This document shows, piece after piece, positions 1-7,788 of a stretch of 64,000 bases of DNA. A model generated the notes under the pieces. The model searched no databases. It worked only from the letters and a program-made list of their open reading frames with translations, and had not been told where the DNA came from. Source of the stretch: an uncultured Dehalococcoidia bacterium (GTDB lineage Bacteria; Chloroflexota; Dehalococcoidia; Lucifugimonadales; UBA3495); the NCBI GenBank assembly GCA_951812535.1, contig CATOSK010000002.1, positions 1-64,000 of the forward strand, written 5' to 3'. The translations under genes were made by a program, and so were the position numbers. The first letter of the stretch is position 1; each line of letters starts with the position of its first letter.

Positions 1-108
1 GCCAGGGCCGTCTCCGACTGTTTGTTCAACGCTCCGGTTTCCGGGTCCACGGAATACTGGTCGATGCGGTCGTCCTGTTGCAGTGAAATGTACAAGTACC
101 CTCGTCAT
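1..108 (-). pseudogene. Lactonase-family beta-propeller protein, 5' part only, frameshifted
   Basis: On the minus strand this encodes the first blade of a 6-phosphogluconolactonase-like (Lactonase, seven-bladed propeller) protein. The translated stretch LYISLQQDDRIDQYSVDP closely parallels the N-terminus of the intact lactonase at 6701-7723. An ATG at 108-106 has a good ribosome binding site (GGGAGG, 7 bases upstream). However, the homologous frame is reached only if one base is removed from the C-run at 99-101, so the gene carries a +1 shift at about codon 3. The rest lies beyond the left edge. It is either a recent pseudogene or a base-call error. Confidence 0.6.
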
Positions 109-267
109 TAGGCGGCCTCCCGGTCAGGCAATTTTCACGTCTTCGGTCATTATAGGCGCATCTGCTACTACCCGGACGCTCATAATGGGCGTGCGGGTTG
201 TATAATCGCGCCAATCCTGGCGAAAACCAGAATCAACGCCGAATATGCGTTAACCGGAGGTTGGGCT
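109..267. promoter_or_regulatory. Divergent intergenic promoter region
   Basis: This gap separates the broken lactonase (minus) from the amidase unit (plus). A perfect TATAAT lies at 201-206, about 60 bases before the start at 268. A second TATAAT reads on the minus strand at 154-149, about 40 bases before the ATG at 108. Neither has a convincing -35 box at the right spacing, so these are candidate promoters from -10 sequence alone. Confidence 0.4.
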
Positions 268-468
268 ATGCCTGAAGCTGGCGAGACTTCGATGGAAGAG
301 TTCAAGTTCATGGCCGACCGGGCCGGGTTGGGCATGAGTCAGGAAGAACTGGAGGACCTCAAGCCGGTTTACGAGATGTACGCGGCCTACGCCAGGCAGC
401 TGCACACCCTCAGCTTCGGGGCAGAGGAGATGGTGGTGGAGTTTCACCCGGACTGGCCGCAGGGATGA
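268..468 (+). CDS. Small GatC/AtzG-like protein preceding amidase
   Basis: This 66-residue acidic helical protein starts at an ATG preceded by CGGAGG and ends 53 bases before the amidase at 522. Its core (LGMSQEELEDLKPVYEMYAA) aligns with the 67-residue protein that precedes the second amidase at 10055-10258 (IELSDEELEMVRPEVDSYIE). The two share a pattern of a short helix, SxEELExx(K/R)P, a long helix and an aromatic or proline-rich tail. Known precedent: GatC in the GatCAB amidotransferase and AtzG with the AtzE amidase are small partners of amidase-signature enzymes. I infer that this is a non-catalytic amidase subunit. Sequence identity to GatC itself is not obvious by eye. Confidence 0.6.
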   Translation: MPEAGETSMEEFKFMADRAGLGMSQEELEDLKPVYEMYAAYARQLHTLSFGAEEMVVEFHPDWPQG

Positions 469-521
469 CCGGGGTTGGTTGACTCCCACCGGCAGAATCT
501 GTCCGAAAACAGGAGAGCATT

Positions 522-1928
522 ATGTCCAGCACCGACAACCAGCTCCACTACCTCAGCATCCGGCAAGCCGGCGAGTTGCTCCGCCAAGGGGAACTCTCCC
601 CGGTGGAACTGACCCGGGCCTGCCTGGACCGGATAGATGCCACCGACGACCGCCTCCATTCCTTCATCCTGCTGCTGCAGGATGAAGCCCTGTCCGACGC
701 CCGCAGCGCGGAAGCGGAGATCTTGCGGGGGGCGTACCGGGGTCCGATGCACGGCATACCCTTCGCCCTGAAAGACCTCTACGACACCGCCGGCATCCGC
801 ACCACATCTGGCTCCCGGGTGGACATCGACCGGGTCCCCGCCGAGGACGCCCGCACCACCGCCGGGCTGAAGAACGCGGGAGGCATCCTTCTGGGCAAGC
901 TGGCGATGCACGAGTTCGCGCTGGGAGGGCCCGACTGGACGACGCCTTTTGAACCGGCCTGCAATCCGTGGAACTTGGCCCACATCACCGGAGGCTCCAG
1001 TAGCGGGTCCGGGTCGGCGGTGGCGTCGGGACAGGCGATGGGTGCCCTCGGTTCCTGCACGGGAGGGTCTATCCGCGGCCCGGCTTCGCTGTGCGGTATC
1101 GTGGGGCTGAAACCCACCTACGGGCGGGTGAGCCGCTTCGGCGTCGTCACCCTGAGCTGGTCCCAGGACCACGCCGGGCCAATGACCCGGACGGTTGAGG
1201 ACACGGCCTACATGCTCCAGGCCATCGCCGGGCATGATCCCAGGGACCCCACCTCCAGCAAGGCCCCGGTGCCGGACTACTCCCGGTCGCTGCGGGAGGA
1301 TATCCGGGGCGTCAGGATCGGTCTCCCCCGGCATTACTTCTTCGACGACGATCCCGGGGTAAGCCAGGAGGTGGTGGCCAGGGTGGAGCAGGCCGTGGAG
1401 GCCTTGGCCGGGCTGGGCGCCGAGGTAGAGGACGTGACCCTGCCCAGCCTCGACTACGTACGGGCGGCCAACTCGGTGATCATGGTCAGCGAGGCCTTCG
1501 CATACCACGAGCCCAACCTGAAGACCCGCCCCCAGGAGTTCGGCGAGATAGTGCGCAGCCGGTTCCGGATCGGGGGGCTGCTCAACGCATCGGACTACCT
1601 GCAGGCGCAAAGGGTGCGGACCTGGGCGCGGCGGGAGTTTGCCGAGGTGATGAAGACGGTGGACTTCCTGGTGACGCCCACGATGACCCAGCCGGCGCCG
1701 GCCTTCGAGGGGTACGATCCGGCGTCGACGGTGCGGGGGAAGAGCTTCACTGCGCCCTTCAACGTCACGGGCCTTCCGGCAATTTCCATTCCGTGCGGGT
1801 TTACCGAGAGCGGATTGCCCATCGGGATGCAGATAGCAGGGAAGCCCTTCGACGAGCCGGGGGTCATCCAGGCCGCCTACACCTACCAACAGCAGGCGGG
1901 TTGGCACGAACTGAGGCCTCCCATATAA
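522..1928 (+). CDS. Amidase-signature family hydrolase
   Basis: This 468-residue protein hydrolyses an amide or carbamoyl bond through the Ser-cisSer-Lys triad of the amidase signature family. The catalytic Lys is in FALKDLYDTAG (Lys84). The cis-Ser lies in the TGGSSSGSGSA loop (Ser159) and the nucleophile in CTGGSIRGPAS (Ser183). The 24-residue spacing between the serines is the family norm. The C-terminal GLPAISIPCGF motif is present, and the length is typical of GatA/AtzE-like amidases. It follows the small GatC/AtzG-like gene, probably as one operon. No GatB partner is present, so a tRNA-dependent role is unlikely. The substrate cannot be read from sequence. Confidence 0.93.
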   Translation: MSSTDNQLHYLSIRQAGELLRQGELSPVELTRACLDRIDATDDRLHSFILLLQDEALSDARSAEAEILRGAYRGPMHGIPFALKDLYDTAGIRTTSGSRVDIDRVPAEDARTTAGLKNAGGILLGKLAMHEFALGGPDWTTPFEPACNPWNLAHITGGSSSGSGSAVASGQAMGALGSCTGGSIRGPASLCGIVGLKPTYGRVSRFGVVTLSWSQDHAGPMTRTVEDTAYMLQAIAGHDPRDPTSSKAPVPDYSRSLREDIRGVRIGLPRHYFFDDDPGVSQEVVARVEQAVEALAGLGAEVEDVTLPSLDYVRAANSVIMVSEAFAYHEPNLKTRPQEFGEIVRSRFRIGGLLNASDYLQAQRVRTWARREFAEVMKTVDFLVTPTMTQPAPAFEGYDPASTVRGKSFTAPFNVTGLPAISIPCGFTESGLPIGMQIAGKPFDEPGVIQAAYTYQQQAGWHELRPPI

Positions 1929-2016
1929 CGTTCCTGGGTAACGTTCCGGCTGGACCATACACCGTTCAGTCCACCGTCCAGTCCAACGGAAGCATCACGG
2001 CGAGAGGGGGAAGCAA

Positions 2017-2535
2017 ATGGGCAGAATCACGGTGAACATCGGAGAGCCAGGAGGACAAGCTGCGGTGGGCGCCACGTGGCGTTACGCCCGGGGCTACGCT
2101 CCCGGCGAGGAGAACGAGGGCCTGGTAGCCCAGGTCGAAGGCAGTCCGGCGCGGCTGGCGGACTATGACGATTCCGGTTGGGACGTGGTAATGAACCTTC
2201 CCGACCGGATTTCCCAGGGATTCAGCTTCATGTGGTACCGGACGACCATCACCGTCCCCGAAACCCTGGATGGCCTCTCCACCCGGGGGATGCGGGTGCA
2301 GTTCGAGACCTGCGTGGACGACTATGCGGAAATCTGGATCGACGGGGAATGGAACCGGGACCGGGGAGCGATCCAGGGATTCAACACGCCCCAGCGGGTG
2401 ATGGTCAGCGGAGAGGTCCAGCCGGGGGACAAGCACACCATCGCCGTGCTCGCAATCAACGGCCCCCTGGCCCTGCCCTTCGGCGCGATCCACATGCGCT
2501 ATGCCAACCTGGGATTCGAGTGGAGCGGGGACTAA
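2017..2535 (+). CDS. Galactose-binding-like (jelly-roll) domain protein
   Basis: This 172-residue protein has no signal peptide and looks like one beta-sandwich of the galactose-binding type. Such domains precede catalytic domains in glycoside hydrolase family 2 and some lactonase or gluconolactonase proteins. Typical elements are YDDSGWDVV near residue 50, WYRTTITVP near 74, FETCVDDYAEIWIDGE near 95-110 and GDKHTIAVLAING near 137-149. It is a stand-alone binding domain here, with no catalytic partner fused. It starts at an ATG after GAGGGGGAAG, 88 bases after the amidase. Ligand unknown. Confidence 0.6.
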   Translation: MGRITVNIGEPGGQAAVGATWRYARGYAPGEENEGLVAQVEGSPARLADYDDSGWDVVMNLPDRISQGFSFMWYRTTITVPETLDGLSTRGMRVQFETCVDDYAEIWIDGEWNRDRGAIQGFNTPQRVMVSGEVQPGDKHTIAVLAINGPLALPFGAIHMRYANLGFEWSGD

Positions 2536-2616
2536 CTAAACCAAAGTCAAGGTGAAATGTACATATTGCTAGACCGCACTATCGGTGCCCACCCGGTTTG
2601 GGCCTGAAGGTGCTGT

Positions 2617-2705
2617 TAGGTGGCGTGGAGTCCCTTCGGTCATCGTCAATCTCCCCGAAATGCACATCCCACCCTGATGTTGGTTCGGCTACGTGATCTT
2701 ACATT
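2617..2705 (+). repeat. Dispersed repeat family F, copy 1
   Basis: About 75% identical over some 75 bases to 3460-3545, in the same orientation. The best-conserved block is CGAAATGCACATCCCAC at 2656-2672. The two copies bracket the DinB-like gene. Confidence 0.65.
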
Positions 2706-2742
2706 TGATGCACACCTGTGGAGTGTATAAAGCCGAACTAAG

Positions 2743-2774
2743 GAAGAGCACGGTGAACTCAAGCCGTGCTCTTC
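2743..2774. terminator. Bidirectional hairpin between convergent genes
   Basis: A perfect 11-bp inverted repeat (GAAGAGCACGG / CCGTGCTCTTC) with a 10-base loop lies between the plus-strand gene ending at 2535 and the minus-strand gene ending at 2815. There is no strong T-run, so termination is inferred from position and stem strength. Confidence 0.5.
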
Positions 2775-2814
2775 GGTGAACCTGTAGAAATAGTCCGGTA
2801 AGCCTGCGTTCGGG

Positions 2815-3342
2815 CTAGACGAACCAGCCCATGCCTTCCAGGTGGCCGCGCAGGAAGGCTATTTGGCCTCCGTGGACGATGTTGTCAAAGACCAGGACAC
2901 CCATGATGGTCTCTTTCGGCTCGGGGTCCGAACCGGGCCTTAGGCTCATGGTCGCGCTCAACTCCTCGTCGGTCACGGAGGACATGTAGTCCCGGCAGCA
3001 GGCCTTCATGGCCTCGTAGTACCCTGCCAGGACGTCTCTGGAGGGAAGCGGCCACGCGGCCACGCGCGCCGCGTCCCAGCCTTGGCCGGTCGTCTCCGGG
3101 TCGTCGCTCAGGCCGAATTTCTCGCACCAACCGTTCTCTATCCATATCTGAGGCTTGCCTTGGAACCTGGTATTCATGAAGACGTCCACCACCCGGCTCA
3201 TGTGGAAGAGGAGCCAACCGATGGAATTGTCGCTGTCGGATATCCGGCGCGCCAGTGTCTCATCACTCAGCCCGTCTATGGCCCGGTCTACCATACCCCA
3301 GTTGCGTTCGAGCGCATTTGATACTCCGGAGGAAACAGCCAT
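2815..3342 (-). CDS. DinB-like / DUF664-type helical bundle protein
   Basis: This 175-residue protein has the DinB four-helix bundle layout. His47 (LLFHMSRVVD) lies in the second helix and a His-containing helix near the C-terminus reads HGGQIAFLRGH (His157, His167). DinB proteins normally bind a divalent metal through three His residues, one pair as HxxxH; here position 161 is Ile, so the triad looks incomplete. Relatives act in thiol-dependent transfer or isomerisation or have no known role. I chose the ATG at 3342 because GGAGAG sits 5 bases upstream; an in-frame upstream start at 3402 has no such site. It is monocistronic and flanked by family F repeats. Confidence 0.7.
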   Translation of the reverse strand: MAVSSGVSNALERNWGMVDRAIDGLSDETLARRISDSDNSIGWLLFHMSRVVDVFMNTRFQGKPQIWIENGWCEKFGLSDDPETTGQGWDAARVAAWPLPSRDVLAGYYEAMKACCRDYMSSVTDEELSATMSLRPGSDPEPKETIMGVLVFDNIVHGGQIAFLRGHLEGMGWFV

Positions 3343-3459
3343 GATTGCTCTCCAAAAGTTTCGTTGGTTTGCGGTTGCGGGGATAATTGTAACAGCCCCC
3401 AAACTGGGACGGTAAGGCAGCGCCGACGATCATGAGGAGACCTGCTACTGATCTGCGGC

Positions 3460-3545
3460 TGTAGTGTTAGGGTCCTTTCGGTAGTCTTCAAGACCCTCGA
3501 AATGCACATCCCACGTTGGTATTGGTTTAGGTGTGTGAGAAATCT
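3460..3545 (+). repeat. Dispersed repeat family F, copy 2
   Basis: Direct repeat of 2617-2705, sharing CGAAATGCACATCCCAC at 3498-3514. Just before this block GTCTTCAAGAC can form a small hairpin inside a TTTCG/CGAAA closing stem, which copy 1 preserves only in the outer stem. Confidence 0.6.
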
Positions 3546-3583
3546 ACCTTACCAAGTCTCTACCACTGAATTTCCGCCAAGTC

Positions 3584-3652
3584 AGTCCCTTCCCCCTTAA
3601 CGGGGGAGGAGCCTGCCCCCGCGAAGGCGGGAGTTAGGATCGGGGTGACGTC
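3584..3652 (+). repeat. Dispersed repeat family A, copy A1
   Basis: Reads TCCCTTCCCCCTT, then AACGGGGGAGGAGC, CTGCCCCCGCGAAGGCGGG, and GTTAGGATCGGGGTGA. It holds two nested palindromes. The downstream end forms the last codons and stop of the carboxymuconolactone decarboxylase gene at 3634, so it lies at a gene 3' end. Confidence 0.75.
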
Positions 3653-4455
3653 ATTCCCCTCTCCGTGAACACCAAGTCGGCCTGTTCCAGGGCTTCCTCT
3701 ACGCAGGGCCAGCCCCGGTACCAGCCGGCCTGGGAGAAGACCTCGCAGATTTCCCGGCGGCTCATCCCCAGGTCCAGGGCATAGCCGATGTGTTCCCGGA
3801 GCTGTTTCCAGTGGCCCCGGCACATCAGGGCCACCAGGATGCAGACCGTTCTTTCCGTGGGCGTCAGGTCGCCCCGGGCCCAGACCTCGCCGAAGTTGTA
3901 GGCGTCGACCAGGGCGGCGGTCTCGGGGGCAAGCTCGTGGGATAAGCGGTTATCCAGGGCCGTTTCAGCATCCTGGCCCCAGTTGCTTCCCCGGATGCGG
4001 CGTCCTCGCTCCAGCTTGGCTTCCACCGAGTCCAGCCAGTCCGCATGGAGGGGTTCGGCGTCCTCGTCCTGCCAGATCTTCTGCTCGTTGATCGTGCGCT
4101 GGGCCTGGGAAAGGGCAAACACGGTGGCCGGTATGCCCACGTAGAAGATGAGCTGCAGGAATATCCCCTTGACCCTTTGCGGCGACATTCCCACAGACAA
4201 GCCCACGCGAATCTGGTGTTGGAGGCCGAATCCCCAGCCGTTGCAGCACTGGGCGGCGATGGTGGCGATGCTGCGGAGGGTGACGTCCAGCCCGGGGACC
4301 TGCCAGACACCGCCCCACATCACCTCCTCCTGCAGCTTGACGTAGTCCTTGCTTACGTCCGGAAGGGCGCCCGTCAGCCGGGCGGCCGGAACGTACTGGT
4401 CGATGAAGGCGTGGAGGTTGCGGGCCTTGCGGGCCAGTTCGGCGGCGGTGGTCAT
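3634..4455 (-). CDS. Carboxymuconolactone decarboxylase-like protein, paralogue 1
   Basis: This 273-residue protein has two CMD-type helical domains (about residues 40-120 and 185-262). The first has IAAQCCNGWGFGLQHQIR (Cys70, Cys71, His80) followed by GMSPQRVKGIF. The second has ERTVCILVALMCRGHWKQLR (Cys205, Cys212) followed by GMSRREICEVF. CMD enzymes decarboxylate gamma-carboxymuconolactone in the protocatechuate branch; other members are AhpD-like peroxidatic proteins. I start at the ATG at 4455, preceded by AGGAGAA; a longer open frame to 4938 only overlaps the next gene. It is the last gene of a minus-strand unit from the lactonase at 7723. Its final residues (MTSPRS) are encoded by a family A repeat. 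Confidence 0.8.
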   Translation of the reverse strand: MTTAAELARKARNLHAFIDQYVPAARLTGALPDVSKDYVKLQEEVMWGGVWQVPGLDVTLRSIATIAAQCCNGWGFGLQHQIRVGLSVGMSPQRVKGIFLQLIFYVGIPATVFALSQAQRTINEQKIWQDEDAEPLHADWLDSVEAKLERGRRIRGSNWGQDAETALDNRLSHELAPETAALVDAYNFGEVWARGDLTPTERTVCILVALMCRGHWKQLREHIGYALDLGMSRREICEVFSQAGWYRGWPCVEEALEQADLVFTERGMTSPRS

Positions 4456-4503
4456 GGCTGGTTCTCCTGAAGGTGTTCCAAGTGGTCTAGGGAAACCCTG
4501 AAC

Positions 4504-4552
4504 AAGTCCCTTCCCCCTTGACGGCGTAAGGCCTATGGTGGGGGTGATGTCA
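4504..4552 (+). repeat. Dispersed repeat family A, degenerate copy A2
   Basis: Keeps the TCCCTTCCCCCTTGACGG start and the GGTGGGGGTGATGTCA end but lacks the central palindrome. Like A1, it supplies the stop codon region of a carboxymuconolactone decarboxylase paralogue (4533). Confidence 0.6.
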
Positions 4553-5339
4553 TACCCCGTTCCCGGAAGACGGCGCCGGCCTGCTCCAGGGCTTCCTCTA
4601 CGCAGGGCCACCCTCGGTACCAGCCGGCTTGGGCGAAGACTTCGCAGATTTCCTTGGGTTCCAGCCCCGCGTCCAGGGCATATCCCACGTGGCGGCCAAG
4701 CTGTTTCCAGTGGCCCCGGCACATCAATGCGGCGAGGATGCAGACCATCCGCTCCCGGGGGCCGAGGTCGCTCCGCGCCCAGGCCTCTCCGTAATGCCAG
4801 GCATCCACGGCTCCGGCGGGGCCAGGGACAAGCTGCCTGGCCAGGGAATCTTCGATTTCCCGGGCCGCGGCCTTGCCCGCTTGCTGATCCAGGTTTGTCC
4901 GTCCCCGCTTCAGGCTTTCTTCGAGGGAATCGAGCCATTCCACGTCAAGAGGGACATCCTCGGAGCGCCATTCCTCGCGCTCGTCAATGACTTCCTGCGC
5001 CACCCGGAGGCCGAAAACCGTGGCGGGCACCCCCGCATAGAACATGAGCTCAATGAATATGCCCTTGATCTGCTGGGCAGTCATGCCGACGGTCAGCCCG
5101 GTCCGGACCTGGTGCTCCACGCCGAAGTCGTAGCCGTTGCAGCACTGCGCGGTGATGGTGGCGAAACTTCGCAGCTTCACGTCCAGTCCATCAACCAGCC
5201 AGACTCCGCCCCACATCAGTTCATGCTGGACCCGCACGAAGTCGGCCAGGACCGGCGTGGGACGCGCGTAGGGTAAGTGTTGATCGAAGAAAGCCCGCAG
5301 CCTGGCGGATTTTTCCTGCAGTTCGGCGACAGTGGTCAC
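4533..5339 (-). CDS. Carboxymuconolactone decarboxylase-like protein, paralogue 2
   Basis: This 268-residue two-domain CMD protein is closely related to the 3634-4455 product. It keeps the paired cysteines (ITAQCCNGYDFGVEHQVR: Cys66, Cys67, His76) and the second-domain block ERMVCILAALMCRGHWKQL. It starts at a GTG (5339) after CGAGGTGTC. It sits 77 bases upstream of paralogue 1 and 30 bases after paralogue 3, in the same transcriptional direction. Three adjacent copies suggest local duplication and specialisation. Substrate is unknown; the lactonase and enol-lactonase-like hydrolase upstream are consistent with ring-cleavage product metabolism. Confidence 0.8.
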   Translation of the reverse strand: MTTVAELQEKSARLRAFFDQHLPYARPTPVLADFVRVQHELMWGGVWLVDGLDVKLRSFATITAQCCNGYDFGVEHQVRTGLTVGMTAQQIKGIFIELMFYAGVPATVFGLRVAQEVIDEREEWRSEDVPLDVEWLDSLEESLKRGRTNLDQQAGKAAAREIEDSLARQLVPGPAGAVDAWHYGEAWARSDLGPRERMVCILAALMCRGHWKQLGRHVGYALDAGLEPKEICEVFAQAGWYRGWPCVEEALEQAGAVFRERGMTSPPP

Positions 5340-5369
5340 TGGACACCTCGCGGATAGGGCGCTGGGAGA

Positions 5370-6152
5370 TCAGGGTGCGGCGCGGTCGAACACGGCCCGG
5401 GCCTCTTCGAGAGCGTCCTCTACGTGGGCCCACCCCCGGTACCAGCCGGCGTGGGCGAGGACCTCGCAGATTTCCCCCTGGGAGAACCCCATGTTCAGGG
5501 CGTAGCGGATGTAGCGGCGCAGCTCTTTCCAATGGGCGCGGGACATGAGAGCGGAGAGGACACAGACCATCCGTTCCCGGGGATCTAGGTCGGAACGCGC
5601 CCAGGCCTCGCCGAAGTTGTAGCCGTCCACGATGTCGGAGGCCTCGGGGGTGAGACGCTGGGCGAAGGACTGCTCTATTTCCAGGTCGGCATCTTCTCCC
5701 CAGAGGCTGGTGCGGAGTCGACCGGCCCGCTCCAGTTTTTCCTGCAGGGTATCCAGCCATTCGTGTTCCAGCGGGACATCGGCCGCCTGCCACTCCTCCC
5801 GTTCGTTGATGACCTGCTGGGACTGGAGCAGTCCGTGAACGGTGGCCGGAATCCCGGCGTAGAACAGGAGTTGGATGAATATGCCCTTCACCTGCTGGGC
5901 GGTCATCCCGTTCTCCATGCCGGCACGGATGTGGTCCTGCAGGCCCGGGTCGAAACCGCCGACACACTGGGCGGAGATGGCGGCAAAGTGGCGGAGCCGG
6001 CCATCCAGACCGGAGCCCTCCCAGACTCCGTCCCGGGCGACCCCGGCCTGGATACGGGCGTAGTCCGGTGAAATCGCCCCTACCTCGCCATCCTCGGGCG
6101 GGCTCCAGCCCGGGCCCGGGAGATACCCTGGTTGTTGGTTGGTTCCGGTCAT
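5370..6152 (-). CDS. Carboxymuconolactone decarboxylase-like protein, paralogue 3
   Basis: This is the most divergent of the three tandem paralogues (260 residues). The first-domain block reads AAISAQCVGGFDPGLQDHIR, so the second of the paired cysteines is Val64 while Cys63 and His74 remain. The second-domain block is ERMVCVLSALMSRAHWKEL, where the usual second Cys is Ser. It therefore lacks two cysteines that the other copies share, suggesting a changed or lost redox function. It starts 8 bases after the stop of ridA-like 6160-6630, implying co-transcription. The N-terminal 25 residues are a unique Gly/Pro-rich extension. Confidence 0.78.
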   Translation of the reverse strand: MTGTNQQPGYLPGPGWSPPEDGEVGAISPDYARIQAGVARDGVWEGSGLDGRLRHFAAISAQCVGGFDPGLQDHIRAGMENGMTAQQVKGIFIQLLFYAGIPATVHGLLQSQQVINEREEWQAADVPLEHEWLDTLQEKLERAGRLRTSLWGEDADLEIEQSFAQRLTPEASDIVDGYNFGEAWARSDLDPRERMVCVLSALMSRAHWKELRRYIRYALNMGFSQGEICEVLAHAGWYRGWAHVEDALEEARAVFDRAAP

Positions 6153-6159
6153 GGGTTGG

Positions 6160-6630
6160 TCAGTTCTCGACTTCCACGATCATTTCTATCTCCACCGGCA
6201 TTCCGCCCGGAAGGGTGCTCATCCCGACGGCGGAGCGGGCGTGCTCGCCCCGTTCCCCGTAGAGGCTCACCAGCAGGTCGGACGCCCCGTTGGCCACCCG
6301 GGGCGTGTGCTCGAAGTCGGGGGCGGCGTTGACCATGCAGAGGAGCTTGACGACCCGCTTCAGCCTGTCCAGGTCGCCGATCTCCCCCTTCAGATTGGAG
6401 AGAAGGTTCAGCATTGTCAGCCGGGCGCATTCATATCCCTGCTCGATGGTCAGGTCCGCCCCTAGCTTCCCCACATGGAGAAACCCGCCTTCCGGGAGGC
6501 CCGGTCCGGTCCCGGAAAGGTAGACCAGGGTTCCGGTGCGGACCGCCGGAACAAAGTTGCCCACCGCGGACCGGCGGGATTCAGTGAGTCGGTAGCCCAT
6601 CTCGTTGAGCTTGTTCTCTATCTCCGGCAT
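6160..6630 (-). CDS. RidA family (YjgF/UK114) protein
   Basis: This 156-residue protein matches the RidA fold: N-terminal block with VYLSGTGP, a helix-rich middle, and a C-terminal ARSAVGMSTLPGGMPVEIEM. RidA deaminates reactive enamine/imine intermediates; its catalytic Arg, which binds the substrate carboxylate, is here Arg132, and Glu148 is in the usual acidic place. It is longer than typical RidA (about 128 residues) and resembles the YjgF-like subgroup with an extended N-terminus. It lies between the lactonase and three CMD genes, so it may clear a reactive intermediate of that pathway. Confidence 0.85.
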   Translation of the reverse strand: MPEIENKLNEMGYRLTESRRSAVGNFVPAVRTGTLVYLSGTGPGLPEGGFLHVGKLGADLTIEQGYECARLTMLNLLSNLKGEIGDLDRLKRVVKLLCMVNAAPDFEHTPRVANGASDLLVSLYGERGEHARSAVGMSTLPGGMPVEIEMIVEVEN

Positions 6631-6700
6631 CGGTGCGCTCCGTTTCTTCCAGGCTCCGTTTCTTTCGGGAGTGGCGGGACCGGGCGGGTCCCGGCCGGGG

Positions 6701-7723
6701 TTACCCGGGCAATTCGACGATGGATATCCAGGCGGGGCGGTTGCCCAGGTGCATGGTGGCCACCCGGTCCAAGGCTCCCGAGCCGGGATCTACGCTGAAG
6801 GTGGCCAGGTTCCCGGTGCCCTGCCCTGCGCAGTACAGGAACCGGTCTCCCGGCCCGAACGCGGTGGCGTTGGGAGTGGGTTCCGCGGGAACGATTCCGC
6901 TGGCCGAGAGTTCGCCCGATGCCGTATCAACCGTGAAGCAGGCGATGCTCTCATGGCCCCGGTTGGGAGCATACAGGAACCGCCCCGACCCGTCGATCTT
7001 GATCTGGGAGCAGGTGTTCCGCTCGGTAAAATCGGCGGGGATGGTCGGAACGGTCTGGAACTGGGAAAGGGTGCCGCGTGCCGTGTCCAGGCGGTACGCC
7101 CCGACGCTGCTGCCCTGCTCGTTGGAGAAGTACAGAACGTCCAGGGAAGGGTGAAAGCAGAAGTGGCGCGGCCCGTGAAACCCGTCCGGCTCTACCTGCG
7201 CCGGATCGTTGGGCTGCACCTGTCCAGTGTTCTCATCGAACCGGAACTGGTAGATGCGGTTGGGGCCGTTTCCGGCGATGTGAGGCACGAAGGCATAGCT
7301 ATTGGTGGAATCGGTCTGCATGGCGTGGGCCCCGGTGGCGGTCTCCATCCACACCACCGGCTCGCCGCCGACCGACCCGTCGCCGCCGATGGGATGGACA
7401 CCGATGTGGGCCCCTTGGTAGTAGGCGGAGAGAACGAACTTCCCCTTCCGGTCGGTGCCGATGAAAGTTGGATTGAACCCCAGCGGGATCATCCCCGTGC
7501 GGGACAGGTCCCCGCTGGACTGGTCTATGTCATAGCTGATGAGCTGCGGGTCCTCCCGGCAGCCCACATATAGGTGGTTCCCGTCCGGGCTGACGGCCAT
7601 GGTGAAGGGACCGCCGGAGACGTCCAGATCCCGGACGTGGGACAGAGAACCGTCCTCCGGGTTGACGGTAAAGGTCGCGATCTTGTCGTCTTCCTGGATA
7701 GCTATGTACGCGTAGTGAGGCAT
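6701..7723 (-). CDS. Lactonase family seven-bladed beta-propeller protein
   Basis: This 340-residue protein belongs to the 6-phosphogluconolactonase/muconate-lactonizing propeller family (Lactonase). Repeated blade motifs include FTVNPEDGSLS, AVSPDGNHLYVG, GPRHFCFHPSLDVLYF and GSGRFLYAPNRGHESI. It has no signal peptide. The start at 7723 has AAGGAGG upstream. It begins the minus-strand series lactonase, RidA, CMD x3. The same family is represented by the broken gene at the left edge. The lactone substrate is not identifiable; a ring-cleavage lactone is suggested only by the neighbouring CMD genes. Confidence 0.88.
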   Translation of the reverse strand: MPHYAYIAIQEDDKIATFTVNPEDGSLSHVRDLDVSGGPFTMAVSPDGNHLYVGCREDPQLISYDIDQSSGDLSRTGMIPLGFNPTFIGTDRKGKFVLSAYYQGAHIGVHPIGGDGSVGGEPVVWMETATGAHAMQTDSTNSYAFVPHIAGNGPNRIYQFRFDENTGQVQPNDPAQVEPDGFHGPRHFCFHPSLDVLYFSNEQGSSVGAYRLDTARGTLSQFQTVPTIPADFTERNTCSQIKIDGSGRFLYAPNRGHESIACFTVDTASGELSASGIVPAEPTPNATAFGPGDRFLYCAGQGTGNLATFSVDPGSGALDRVATMHLGNRPAWISIVELPG

Positions 7724-7788
7724 GGTGTTTCCTCCTTACTCTGTTGGGAGTTGGTACACCGGGAAACGCATTCGCCAAAGGTGCCGGA

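Noticed and set aside
522..1928. GatA subunit of tRNA amidotransferase
   Set aside because: No GatB gene nearby and two such pairs exist; the small protein is closer in context to AtzG-type partners.
444..1958. 504-residue open frame opposite the first amidase
   Set aside because: It is an antisense shadow produced by high G+C; the plus-strand frame has full amidase catalytic motifs.
2743..2774. Small RNA gene
   Set aside because: The hairpin lies between convergent gene ends and has no promoter of its own; a terminator is simpler.
3634..4938. 434-residue version of the first carboxymuconolactone decarboxylase
   Set aside because: The extra N-terminal part is low-complexity and overlaps paralogue 2; a proper ribosome binding site and family start lie at 4455.
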